Positions 6,663-14,701 are shown, counted from the first letter of the stretch. The stretch is DNA of 16,608 nt from an uncultured Clostridia bacterium (GCA_934746185.1 CAKVEY010000014.1:1-16608), one strand, 5' to 3'. Translations and numbers: made by a program. The notes: a model not told the origin generated them from the sequence alone.

Positions 6663-9600
6663 ATGCAAAAACATAAAACATCAAGCAAAATATTTTTTGC
6701 AACATTTGTATTGTTCTTTTTAGCCTTTTCTCTTTTGGGGACAAGTTTATATTTCATTCGAGAAAATAAAGCTAAAGTTTTTGCAGATAGCCAAACTAAT
6801 AATGTAGTTGATTATGAAGAATATCGTTCAGTTTCAAATAGCGAAAATAAGTCAGTAGATTATGTGCTTAAGAATAATGAAAGCTTAATTAAATCTGTTG
6901 AATATTATGACAATTTATTTAATGGAAAAACAACACAAGATATTTTGGAAAATTATACACTTCAACTTATGCAACGCAAGTTTATTGATGCAATAGGCTA
7001 CGACAAGATAGAAAGTGAGTTTTTAAGTGGAGATGATAAACAAGATTGCCAACAGATGTTGACCTGGTTATTTAATGATAGCACGGCTTTAAAAGATTTT
7101 GTGACAGGAGGAATTCCAAATGGGGGGAATTATATAAATGCGTTAAAAGTTTTGACAAAACTATATAAAGCGCATAGTGCAGATTTGAATGACACAGCAG
7201 AATTGTTTTCTCCAGAAACAGGCTCAACAAGAAATCGTGGAGATGTTTATCGCACAATGATGATTTCTATTGCTTTAACCAATGCAAGAGATGTTTATGG
7301 TTGGGTAAATTCGGGAGATATTCTTGACCCACTTGCTAGATATGAGGCGTTTAAATATACTTATCTTGCAAATGATTATCATTTGAGATATGATATTTTT
7401 GAAAATCTCTGTGTTGAAGAAATGAGATACCTTATGAGTTCTCGTATCAATAGTGAGGAAATATATTGGTTAAATGCTTATTCAACAATAAAATATTTAG
7501 AAAAGAATTCGGCTATAAAATATCCAAATGTTTATTCGCCACATTCGCACATTAGGTATGGTAGAGATTGGAATTATGAGGCAAAAGGATATTACAAAGA
7601 AGAAAATTTCGAGCAATACAACCAAAAGTATATGCTTGAGCAATTTGGCATTCATTTAACTACAGCTCCTCGCTTATGGATGGCAATGGACGGAAGTCAA
7701 ATTTGCTGGGGAATTTCATATCTTGGCACAAATTTTGCTTCTGCTTTTGGTGTTCCATCTCATTATGTTAGACAACCTGACCACGCAGCGTTTTTTGTGT
7801 ATAACAAAGATGCAAATGGAAAAACAATTTGGACAATTGATAACGACATTTTTGGGTGGACAAAATCGTGGATGAATGAAGATACTGTTGGACATGGCAA
7901 CAATCGTATGATGTGTGATTGGGGAACAATTGGCAGTGAGCAAGTTACACATTATAATGGTACATATATCCTATTATCTGCGACAGCACTGGATAACCAA
8001 GAAAATTATGAAAAAGCAGAACTTGTTTTAAGTCTTAAAAGTGCAACCCCTGAAGAGAAGCAAGAAGAATTGTTTAGATATGCCTTGTCTATAATGCCAT
8101 ATCATTTAGATGGGTGGTATGAACTTGTAAAGTTATATATAAATACAAACAAAGATGATATAGAACTTGTAAAACTGGCAGAAGAAATTGCACAAAATAT
8201 GTATTGTTTTCCACTTCCTATGCATGAATTACTTGATTTGATTGAAAAGGAACTAATCGCTCGCAACACTAATTCATCTATTATCCAACTTGCAAAAGTG
8301 AGAAATATAGACAGTATTGCATTGCAAAAGGCAATCAAGGTGGATAGTGACGAAAATGCAAAGAAAATAATTGCACAAACTTCTCCTTGTATTCAAGAAG
8401 CAAAATATCTTCTTGGTTTAATAGAAGAAGAAAAACTTGCAACATTCTCTTTTGACGGTGAAAATAAAAATAAATTAGTATTTAATTCAAATTACACTGG
8501 TGTAAGATATAAGTATAGTATTGATGGTGGGGTAACATGGAGTGATTCTCTTTATACATCACAAGATGATATTACACACGAATTGACAGCAAGCGAGTTA
8601 GATAGAATTTCAAGCACTAATGATATTTATATTTGGCTTGAAGGCTGGGGAACAACAGTTGACCTTGAAAAAGCGTTTAAAATTAACATATTAGATGGTG
8701 CAGAAATTACGAACCTAGAACTTAATGATAACGAAAATAGATTTTTTGGAAATTTTACAAACATTGAATATTCACTAGATTTGACTTTGTGGCAAGATTT
8801 AAGTGAAGAAAGTGTCTTTGCTGGTGAAAAAACGGTTTATGTTCGTTACAAAAGGTATGGGGTAACACTGCAAGGAAATACCTCAACATTTGAATTTTTC
8901 GACGATTTTAATTCAACAAGAAATTATATTCCAATATCTTTGCTTCAATTATATGATTATTCAAGTGAAGAAGCTTCTCGAAATGACTATGCAAAGTATG
9001 CTATTGATGGAAAACTTTCCACTCGTTGGCACACAAAATGGAGTGGTGGTGACACTGATAGGTTTATTGTGGTAAAACTAGACAATAGCAAATATATAAG
9101 TGGAATAGATTACACTCCTGTTGGTGGGAATGGAACAATGCTTGCTTGTAATGTTTATGTAAGTTTAGACGGAGAGAACTGGACTTTGGCAACAAGTGTT
9201 AGTGGTTGGGGAAATAATAACACAAAGAAATCACTAACTTTTACCCCAGTTTATGGGCAATACGTTAAAGTTGTTGGAACAAACACTGTTGGTGGTTTTT
9301 GTTCAGCTAGATTACTTGAATTTTTTGAAGATACAACCTTACCAAACAAACAAATAACTGGAATAGAGATAGAGAGTTTGCCAAATCAAAAAGTTTACAT
9401 ACAAAATCAAAAGATAAACTATAAAGGCTTGAGAGTAAGGGTTAATTTTAAAGATAATACTTTTGCTATCATTCCAAATGAATTGTTAACATTAGATGAT
9501 ATTTTATTTACTCAAACTGGGACAAAAGAAATAACAATCAAATACAATGAAACATATAAAACAAGTTTTGTAGTTAAAGTTATAGATGTTAGTGACAGTG

Positions 9601-11237
9601 TTGCTTTGATTGGAGAAAATTATTTTTCATCACTTGACGATGCAATCAAAAGCATTGACACAGAAGGAACAATTGAACTTTTGAAAGATGTTGAGGCGTC
9701 TTATGAATATAATATCTCAAAGAAAATTACAATCAATGGAAACAACCATCTTTTGAAAAGACAAAATGAGTTTTTTTCTTCAATTTTTACAATGACAGGC
9801 AGTGGAAGTTTGTCGCTTAAAAATTTAGTAATTGATGGTGGGGCAGTTTGGAGTGGAGATATTCATCATATTTTAGGTAGAGGAACGGTAAATAATGGAA
9901 TTTTTGCAACAAGCCCATTAATTAAAATGAGTGAAAGAACTGGACTTGTTTTGGAAAATTGTATTTTAAAAAATAATTTTAACAATTATTCCACCAATGC
10001 ACAAAATGCTGGTGGTGCTATCTTTTTGGGTGGACAAGCAATTGCAACTTTATCTAATACTACAATTAAAGACTGTTATTCATATACATTCGGTTCAGCA
10101 ATTTATTTGCGAGATTATTCAAAATTGATTATCAATAGTGGGGCCTTTTCAGGTAATAGTGGAACGGCAAAAAATAATACATCAGTGATTTGTGTCGACA
10201 ACTTTTCAATATGTATTGTCAATGGTGGAACATTTGAAAACAACCTTGCAAATTCAAAGGGTGGTGTGCTTTGGATATCAAATGGAAGACTCGATATTAG
10301 TGGTGGTAAATTTAAAAATAATTATGCAACTATTGGGTCAAGTATTTACTTAAATGGAAGTGCACAAGTTAATATTGCTGATTTTGAAGAAATGGAAGAA
10401 GTATACTTACCAAAAGGTAAAAAAATCAATATTTTAGGGTTGCTTTTAAATAAAACATTAAATATTAAAATGGAAAGCACTTCAAACGATACAATTGTTG
10501 CTGTTTGTGAAGATAATGAGATTATATATAAAGTTCTAAAATCAATAAGCGTGACAGATAAACTTCTTTATGTTGATGGAAATAATATAAAAATTGGAGA
10601 AAAAACATCTGCCAAGGTAGTAATTAAGAGTGGTGAAAAAGAAATCTATTTTTCAGACCTTATTCAAGCGATAAATTGTGCCGATAGTGGTGATAAAATA
10701 ATTCTATGTGCAAATGCCAAATTAAGTGAAGATATTTATATTGAAATGCCACTAATTATAGACCTTTCAAATTATCAATTTGATGGTATTCAATATATAA
10801 AAACACAAGCATTGTGTAAAGTTTTTGCAGATAATTTAATAAAAATTCGCAAACATATATACAATCAAAATATCTTATATAAATGGAGTAAAGATAATTC
10901 AACATGCACGGCAATTGGTTATTGTGAATGTGGTGAAAAGCACTTAGAAACAGTTCAGGCAACAAAATCAATAGTAACTGAGGCAAGTTATGAAAGCGAA
11001 GAACTTTCAAATTTCACTGCTGAGTTTATTTATGATGAATTTGTTAAACAAGAGAAAAATAATATTATTACAGGCAATCGTTTAACAAAACCCCAAACTG
11101 AAGAAAACGCATCTCAAAATGCAAACAAAAAAGATTTTGTTTTAATATTAGCAATTGTAGGTAGTGGTATTGTTTTAATTGTAGTAGGAATATTGTTTTT
11201 CTATAAGCATAAAAAGAAAAAATCAAATAAAAATTAA
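6663..11237 (+). CDS. Large membrane-anchored surface protein: transglutaminase-like, F5/8 type C, Ig-like and beta-helix domains
   Basis: This 1524-residue protein starts with a signal peptide (Lys-rich start, hydrophobic core, likely cut at VFA-DS near residue 40). It ends with a membrane helix (about 1490-1513) and a Lys-rich tail, so it is anchored in the membrane facing outward. In order: a helical region (45-330); a transglutaminase/papain-like core with Cys348, His374 (in PDHAAF) and Asp393 (in WTIDNDIF) in the expected C-H-D order; TPR-like helices; beta domains (about 595-745); an F5/8 type C (discoidin, CBM32-like) domain (about 750-890, with AIDGKLSTRWHTKW); a Big_3-like domain (about 895-975); and a right-handed beta-helix (about 980-1250) with turns such as NGGTFENN and SGGKFKNN. 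The binding domains suggest attachment to glycans or host material. Whether the core cross-links, cleaves or is inactive is not known. Leu codons are mixed CTT/TTG/TTA, unlike the TTA-dominated core genes around it. Confidence 0.85.
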   Translation: MQKHKTSSKIFFATFVLFFLAFSLLGTSLYFIRENKAKVFADSQTNNVVDYEEYRSVSNSENKSVDYVLKNNESLIKSVEYYDNLFNGKTTQDILENYTLQLMQRKFIDAIGYDKIESEFLSGDDKQDCQQMLTWLFNDSTALKDFVTGGIPNGGNYINALKVLTKLYKAHSADLNDTAELFSPETGSTRNRGDVYRTMMISIALTNARDVYGWVNSGDILDPLARYEAFKYTYLANDYHLRYDIFENLCVEEMRYLMSSRINSEEIYWLNAYSTIKYLEKNSAIKYPNVYSPHSHIRYGRDWNYEAKGYYKEENFEQYNQKYMLEQFGIHLTTAPRLWMAMDGSQICWGISYLGTNFASAFGVPSHYVRQPDHAAFFVYNKDANGKTIWTIDNDIFGWTKSWMNEDTVGHGNNRMMCDWGTIGSEQVTHYNGTYILLSATALDNQENYEKAELVLSLKSATPEEKQEELFRYALSIMPYHLDGWYELVKLYINTNKDDIELVKLAEEIAQNMYCFPLPMHELLDLIEKELIARNTNSSIIQLAKVRNIDSIALQKAIKVDSDENAKKIIAQTSPCIQEAKYLLGLIEEEKLATFSFDGENKNKLVFNSNYTGVRYKYSIDGGVTWSDSLYTSQDDITHELTASELDRISSTNDIYIWLEGWGTTVDLEKAFKINILDGAEITNLELNDNENRFFGNFTNIEYSLDLTLWQDLSEESVFAGEKTVYVRYKRYGVTLQGNTSTFEFFDDFNSTRNYIPISLLQLYDYSSEEASRNDYAKYAIDGKLSTRWHTKWSGGDTDRFIVVKLDNSKYISGIDYTPVGGNGTMLACNVYVSLDGENWTLATSVSGWGNNNTKKSLTFTPVYGQYVKVVGTNTVGGFCSARLLEFFEDTTLPNKQITGIEIESLPNQKVYIQNQKINYKGLRVRVNFKDNTFAIIPNELLTLDDILFTQTGTKEITIKYNETYKTSFVVKVIDVSDSVALIGENYFSSLDDAIKSIDTEGTIELLKDVEASYEYNISKKITINGNNHLLKRQNEFFSSIFTMTGSGSLSLKNLVIDGGAVWSGDIHHILGRGTVNNGIFATSPLIKMSERTGLVLENCILKNNFNNYSTNAQNAGGAIFLGGQAIATLSNTTIKDCYSYTFGSAIYLRDYSKLIINSGAFSGNSGTAKNNTSVICVDNFSICIVNGGTFENNLANSKGGVLWISNGRLDISGGKFKNNYATIGSSIYLNGSAQVNIADFEEMEEVYLPKGKKINILGLLLNKTLNIKMESTSNDTIVAVCEDNEIIYKVLKSISVTDKLLYVDGNNIKIGEKTSAKVVIKSGEKEIYFSDLIQAINCADSGDKIILCANAKLSEDIYIEMPLIIDLSNYQFDGIQYIKTQALCKVFADNLIKIRKHIYNQNILYKWSKDNSTCTAIGYCECGEKHLETVQATKSIVTEASYESEELSNFTAEFIYDEFVKQEKNNIITGNRLTKPQTEENASQNANKKDFVLILAIVGSGIVLIVVGILFFYKHKKKKSNKN

Positions 11238-11251
11238 CTTTGAAAATTTAT

Positions 11252-11281
11252 TTGTGGTTTTTTGATAATTTATGCTATACT
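11252..11281 (+). promoter_or_regulatory. Candidate promoter of the lipoprotein gene, extended -10
   Basis: TATACT (11276-11281) carries TG at 11273-11274, an extended -10. The -35 candidate TTGTGG (11252-11257) is weak, with an 18-base spacer. A 6-bp hairpin, AGAAGT (11296-11301) / ACTTCT (11315-11320), lies in the leader. Confidence 0.5.
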
Positions 11282-11335
11282 AAAATTATTAAATGAGAAG
11301 TCCTTATATGTTTAACTTCTTTAAAATAGGACAAA

Positions 11336-11341
11336 AGGAGG
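11336..11341 (+). promoter_or_regulatory. Shine-Dalgarno choosing between two adjacent ATGs
   Basis: AGGAGG lies 3 bases before the ATG at 11345 and 6 bases before the ATG at 11348. The second start has the normal spacing. Confidence 0.7.
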
Positions 11342-11347
11342 AATATG

Positions 11348-11737
11348 ATGAAAAAACGAAATTTATTTCTTTCACTAGTTACATCTTTTTGCTTAATACT
11401 TTCTGCAATGTTTATCCTAACTGCTTGTGGAGAAAAAGCTCCAAAATATTATTATTTCACAATAGACACACTTCCTGCACATGTTTCAAATGTGATTGTT
11501 CTAAATACAAATGGTGGTTATGCTTCAGATAGTAAAGGGAAATTTTTGGTAGAGGGTGATGTTGCAGATGTTTTTATTTATATTGAAGAAGGTTACACAC
11601 TTGGAAGTTTGAAAGTTTTAAGCAATGGCGAAGAACTCGTGCTTAGCAAAGAAGATGGTGAATATTGCTACAGGGCAACCTTTGAACCAACAAAAGATTT
11701 TGCAATCACATTTTCAGGGGCAATCGCTCCAAAATGA
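11348..11737 (+). CDS. Small lipoprotein of 129 residues, unknown function
   Basis: The N-terminus KKRNLF followed by a hydrophobic stretch and the lipobox LTAC-G (Cys27 from this start) marks a lipoprotein that would be lipid-modified and held on the outer face of the membrane. The mature part (about 100 residues) is predicted by eye to be beta-rich. Its pattern EEGYTLGSLKVLSNGEEL, then EYCYRATFEP and FAITFSG, recalls the InlB/Big-type bacterial surface repeats, but I do not assign a family. It lies 110 bases after the large surface protein, with its own promoter candidate, and converges on the protease gene. It may serve the same surface system; this is inference from position only. It is the only complete gene here that ends in TGA, which supports TGA as a stop. 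Confidence 0.8.
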   Translation: MKKRNLFLSLVTSFCLILSAMFILTACGEKAPKYYYFTIDTLPAHVSNVIVLNTNGGYASDSKGKFLVEGDVADVFIYIEEGYTLGSLKVLSNGEELVLSKEDGEYCYRATFEPTKDFAITFSGAIAPK

Positions 11738-11750
11738 TTTTATAGTGAAT

Positions 11751-11777
11751 TTGACAAGAATATGTTTGCTCTATAAT
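11751..11777 (+). promoter_or_regulatory. Promoter of a candidate small RNA
   Basis: A perfect TTGACA (11751-11756) and a perfect TATAAT (11772-11777) lie downstream of the lipoprotein stop. The spacer is only 15 bases, which is short of the optimal 17. No gene follows on this strand before the terminator. Confidence 0.5.
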
Positions 11778-11783
11778 TTTATT

Positions 11784-11891
11784 GTTGGGACACACGGGGG
11801 TCCCGGAAATGTATGCTTAACATTTATTGGAAATTCAATTATAAGATATATTAAATGTTTAAAGGACTATCAAGTAAGATAGTCCTTTTTT
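11784..11891 (+). ncRNA. Candidate intergenic small RNA of about 108 nt
   Basis: The stretch has a consensus-box promoter upstream and a strong terminator at its end, with no ORF of note between. It starts with a GC-rich island that stands out in this AT-rich window: hairpin GGGAC (11787-11791) / GTCCC (11800-11804). Next comes AAATGT (11807-11812) / ACATTT (11820-11825). An alternative pairing AACATTTA (11819-11826) / TAAATGTT (11852-11859) excludes that hairpin, so the RNA could switch between two folds. I do not recognise a known RNA family. Alternatives are a REP-like palindrome left by a Y1 transposase, an orphaned riboswitch, or the 3' leader of the lipoprotein mRNA. Confidence 0.4.
11861..11891 (+). 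terminator. Rho-independent terminator (candidate small RNA and lipoprotein gene)
   Basis: A perfect 11-bp stem AAAGGACTATC (11861-11871) / GATAGTCCTTT (11878-11888) with loop AAGTAA is followed by Ts to 11891. Confidence 0.9.
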
Positions 11892-11893
11892 AA

Positions 11894-11917
11894 AAAACTC
11901 GGGATTAATTGAGTTTT
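11894..11917 (-). terminator. Rho-independent terminator of the protease gene
   Basis: The stem AAAACTC (11894-11900) / GAGTTTT (11911-11917) encloses a 10-base loop. Read on the minus strand it is followed by a run of Ts (the As at 11892-11897). It lies 13 bases beyond the protease stop codon, back to back with the plus-strand terminator. Confidence 0.7.
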
Positions 11918-11930
11918 GATTTGTTTTTAA

Positions 11931-13916
11931 CTATTTTAATTTTTTATTTTTCTTAACTCTAACAATAATAAATATTGACGCTATTATTAGACCAATGACA
12001 CTTAAAATTATAATTGCCATAATAATGTCTGCCTTACTTTGAAGTCCATTATTTTTATTGTCATTATTTCCGTTTTGGTCGTTATTATTATCATTTGGAT
12101 TATCTGGGTCGGGGTTATCAGGGTTTGGGTTAATGGGGTCTTCTTTTTGCAAAGATATTATCATTTTTGTGTTTTTGTAGTTATCTTTGTTTTCGCCCAC
12201 ATAAATTGCAGTTGCACTTGTTATGTTGTTAATTAGCAAATTTGGGTTTTCCCATTGCCAACCGGCAGGCAGACTGATATCGTAAAGAGTTGTGGCATTG
12301 CTGGTAACTTTTATTTGAGTGTTTGGCTTTATTGGAACATCAATTGGCAAAATCTCAAATTCTAATTTAAGGCTTCCTGTATAATTTCCATTTCCAATTA
12401 TTTTAATTTCGGCAGTGCCAACATTTTTGTTATTTTTGTAGGAAATAGAGTAGTCTACATCTTTGATTAAGTTTTGTGAATTTATTGTTAAATTTATTTG
12501 TGGGCAAAGTTCTTGACCAGTAAAGGGAATAGGGGAAATTGTGTTATATTTAGCAGTAGAAATGTCAATTTTTTGTTCAGTTTCTTCTTTTTCTTGCAAA
12601 ACTGTGTAAGCTTTTATTCTTCCAGCATAACCTATACTATTCCAACCATAAGAAGATTTGTAATGGGTGTTTTCACTTGAATTAAGAGAATACAAAATAT
12701 ATGCACTTCCACCAGTATTGCTACTTATGTTTACAACAACGGCATAATATGTGCCATTATCAATTTTCGCTAAATTATCTAGCATAATTGTGTGATAACC
12801 ACCATAATCTAAAACTCGTTCGCCACTTGCTGATAATGTTCCACTTTCTGGGTTTTTGGGGTCAGTTAAATTGGTGTAAACTTGAACTTTGCAGGTTAGG
12901 TTATATCCGTAAGTTGCCACATTAACTGCTTTTATATATTCGTTATGAGTGTTATCGCTTTTCTTTGCCATAAACACATTTGAAACACATTTTGAATTGC
13001 TTTCACTTCGCATTGGGGCGTCAGACACATTGTCGTAAAAATAGTTATAGTCAAATTCGGATTTGTTTGCATATTTAAAACCACAAACATTGCCAACACT
13101 ACTATCATAAGAAAGGTAAAAATATGGTAGGGAATTATAACTATTTTTGATTATCCAGCCACCATTTTGGCTTGCAGTGTTTGGTTGAAAATTGCTTGCC
13201 GGAATACTGTCGTCCCAACCAACAATAGTCATTGCGTGAGAAATTCCGTCACGAGTTTCGCCTTTCGTGTTGTAATAATACACTTCTCTAGCATTGTAAT
13301 ACGACCCAGTTACAGCACCATATTTTGCAATGGCACGCTTTATTTCGTCTATTCTATAAGAGCCAGTAGAGTATAAATCCATTTGTTCGGCGTCAAGCAG
13401 TCTATACAAATTGTTTTCATAAGCGTCAGCTTTAGCAGTAACATTTCCAGCCACTGGGGCACACCATTGAGAAAGCATTAAAAATGTGTTGTAAGAACTT
13501 CCAGTAACATTCCATTTATCATTATTATAAACACCAACAGTGTTGCCAAGTGGGTCGGCATCTCTATTATGTGTTCGGTATGCAATTTGTGTTGGAGAAA
13601 AACGCAAAGTGTCTTTTGTGTTGCTATCTAGTTTGTCATTTAAAACCGATGTTTCAGACGCACTTGCAGTTGCATAAGCCCAACAAATATTTGTGCTTCC
13701 TTGGTCAAGATTTGGAGTTACAATATCGTAATCACAACTATTGTATTTTTCTCTTTGAGCAATCTCATCAATGCTCAACAAATTAAGTGTTGAATTTGAA
13801 AAACTGTCAGCAAAAACAATATGACTAACTATGTTTAAGGAGTATGACATAAGTAATATTAGTATTGCTAAAATAGCGATAATTATTGCTTTTGATTGGT
13901 TAAGATATTTTTTCAT
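11931..13916 (-). CDS. Membrane-anchored papain-family (C1) cysteine protease with lectin-like and Ig-like domains
   Basis: Counted from the ATG at 13916 the protein has 661 residues. A signal peptide ends near VFA-DS (residues 34-38). The C1 peptidase domain follows, with oxyanion Gln72 and catalytic Cys78 in QGSTNICWAY, His227 in GISHAMTIVGWDD and Asn258 in GGWIIKNSYN, so the catalytic set is complete. Next comes a lectin-like domain (about 285-400) of the type found after clostridial C1 peptidases such as Cwp84. Then come an Ig-like repeat with VGTAEIKIIGNGNYTG, a second beta repeat, a Pro/Asn/Asp-rich stalk, a membrane helix and a Lys-rich tail. It probably cleaves surface proteins or host peptides outside the cell. 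An upstream in-frame ATG at 13937 would add 7 residues but lies upstream of the best -10 box. No ribosome-binding site precedes either start. Confidence 0.93.
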   Translation of the reverse strand: MKKYLNQSKAIIIAILAILILLMSYSLNIVSHIVFADSFSNSTLNLLSIDEIAQREKYNSCDYDIVTPNLDQGSTNICWAYATASASETSVLNDKLDSNTKDTLRFSPTQIAYRTHNRDADPLGNTVGVYNNDKWNVTGSSYNTFLMLSQWCAPVAGNVTAKADAYENNLYRLLDAEQMDLYSTGSYRIDEIKRAIAKYGAVTGSYYNAREVYYYNTKGETRDGISHAMTIVGWDDSIPASNFQPNTASQNGGWIIKNSYNSLPYFYLSYDSSVGNVCGFKYANKSEFDYNYFYDNVSDAPMRSESNSKCVSNVFMAKKSDNTHNEYIKAVNVATYGYNLTCKVQVYTNLTDPKNPESGTLSASGERVLDYGGYHTIMLDNLAKIDNGTYYAVVVNISSNTGGSAYILYSLNSSENTHYKSSYGWNSIGYAGRIKAYTVLQEKEETEQKIDISTAKYNTISPIPFTGQELCPQINLTINSQNLIKDVDYSISYKNNKNVGTAEIKIIGNGNYTGSLKLEFEILPIDVPIKPNTQIKVTSNATTLYDISLPAGWQWENPNLLINNITSATAIYVGENKDNYKNTKMIISLQKEDPINPNPDNPDPDNPNDNNNDQNGNNDNKNNGLQSKADIIMAIIILSVIGLIIASIFIIVRVKKNKKLK

Positions 13917-13927
13917 ATTATGGTATA

Positions 13928-13956
13928 ATAATATCATATTTTGTGGGTTAAAGCAA
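13928..13956 (-). promoter_or_regulatory. Weak candidate promoter of the protease gene
   Basis: On the minus strand TTGCTT (13956-13951) and TATTAT (13933-13928) are separated by 17 bases. The start would fall near 13921, only about 5 bases before the ATG at 13916, giving an almost leaderless mRNA. The -35 matches only 3/6. Confidence 0.3.
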
Positions 13957-13989
13957 ATAAGTTTGTTATTGATTATTTAAAATACATCT

Positions 13990-14007
13990 TATTTGTATTT
14001 ACAAATA
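13990..14007. other. Perfect 8-bp hairpin or operator-like inverted repeat
   Basis: TATTTGTA (13990-13997) and TACAAATA (14000-14007) form a perfect inverted repeat around TT. It lies about 75 bases upstream of the protease start. It lacks the linker of the neighbouring array and could be an operator. Confidence 0.5.
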
Positions 14008-14037
14008 TGGTATTTAGGGAAAAATGAAAATAAATTT

Positions 14038-14158
14038 AGTTAAGTTTTTTTGCCAAAGGCAAAAAGTTAAGTTTGCTCTAACGAGCAAGTTAAATTTTGT
14101 GCTATCCACAAAATGAATAGGAATTAAAGTGAAGTTTGCAATTTTATTGCAAGTTATG
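14038..14158. repeat. Array of four unlike hairpins joined by an AGTTAAG-type linker
   Basis: The linker occurs five times: AGTTAAG (14038), AGTTAAG (14065), AGTTAAA (14088), AGTGAAG (14128) and AGTTATG (14152). Each gap holds a different perfect hairpin: TTTTTGCC/GGCAAAAA (14047-14065, loop AAA); TTGCTC/GAGCAA (14073-14088, loop TAAC); ATTTTGTG/CACAAAAT (14094-14114, loop CTATC); TTGCAAT/ATTGCAA (14136-14152, loop TTT). The stems differ in sequence while pairing is preserved, and linkers are nearly constant, so structure rather than stem sequence appears to be kept. The unit spacing is 27, 23, 40 and 24 bases. No T tract follows, so this is not a simple terminator stack. Function unknown. 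Confidence 0.75.
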
Positions 14159-14185
14159 GTCTTGTTTTTTAAATTTTTGAAACAC

Positions 14186-14203
14186 AATAAGTTATAACTT
14201 ATT
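14186..14203. other. 18-bp perfect palindrome overlapping a stop codon
   Basis: AATAAGTTA/TAACTTATT is fully self-complementary and covers the first two bases of the minus-strand stop codon at 14202-14204. It could end transcription of that gene weakly, but no clear T run follows on the minus strand. Confidence 0.5.
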
Positions 14204-14633
14204 AATCATCTATTATAAAAAATGCCTTTAAGTTTTCAATAAACTCTTCATTTTGCGAGATGAGTTTTTTTATTAATTCGGTTTCGTCATAGTTATGCGT
14301 TAAAAGTGAGTATAATTTTGGCATAGTTTCGGTGATTGTTAGATATACAATTTCGGCTATTTCAAAAGTATTTTTTTTGGTTAAACTTGATATTTTAAGT
14401 GATATTAAATTTTGGTATTTTTCAAAAAAATTCAAGTTTTCAAGCTCTTGATTATAACTTTTAATTAGCATTTTACATTCGTCTATTAAAACATCATATT
14501 TACTTATGTTTTCGGCTATTAAGTTTTTTAATTTTTCGTTTTTAATATCAATTATAAAATTATCTAATGTCATTAAAATAGTTTTTATAGATTGATTTGT
14601 TAAATTTATTAAATTAATTCTTTCTTTCTCCAT
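14202..14633 (-). CDS. Small all-helical protein of 143 residues, unknown function
   Basis: The sequence is rich in Glu, Lys, Leu and Ile with long amphipathic stretches, and by eye folds as four or five helices. The order (helix, then NEKLKNLIAENISKYDVLI, then KISSLTKKNTFEIAEIVYLT, then a final helix NEEFIENLKAFF) recalls an uncharacterised clostridial family with a ferritin-like helical bundle. Obvious iron-binding ExxH pairs are not seen, so no enzymatic role is assigned. It has no signal peptide or membrane segment and should be cytoplasmic. No clear ribosome-binding site precedes the ATG. It is transcribed away from the cyclase gene, with about 68 bases between the two starts, so the two may share a divergent control region. 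Confidence 0.65.
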   Translation of the reverse strand: MEKERINLINLTNQSIKTILMTLDNFIIDIKNEKLKNLIAENISKYDVLIDECKMLIKSYNQELENLNFFEKYQNLISLKISSLTKKNTFEIAEIVYLTITETMPKLYSLLTHNYDETELIKKLISQNEEFIENLKAFFIIDD

Positions 14634-14701
14634 TCAAATATTTTTATCTAAAAAATTAATATTATGCAAATATTTTATGTTTAATTATACAAAATAAAAA
14701 T

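Noticed and set aside
11293..11532. Open frame overlapping the lipoprotein gene in another frame
   Set aside because: It is a shadow of the lipoprotein, which has the ribosome-binding site, signal peptide and lipobox.
11735..11737. Mollicutes code with TGA as Trp
   Set aside because: The lipoprotein ends sensibly at TGA, Trp is encoded by TGG throughout, and all core proteins have normal lengths under the standard bacterial code.
11625..11882. Open frame running from the lipoprotein end into the small-RNA region
   Set aside because: It starts inside the lipoprotein gene without a ribosome-binding site and runs through the terminator stem; no protein-like pattern.
13935..13937. ATG at 13937 as start of the protease
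   Set aside because: It lies upstream of the best -10 box and adds MILLYHN before a normal Lys-rich signal peptide start; it cannot be fully excluded.
14038..14158. CRISPR-like appearance of regularly spaced repeats
   Set aside because: The repeated part is only about 7 bases, spacing is irregular (23-40), and the segments between are self-complementary hairpins rather than unique spacers. No cas gene is near.
14038..14158. Stack of Rho-independent terminators
   Set aside because: None of the four hairpins is followed by a T tract on either strand at the right place; they are followed by the linker.
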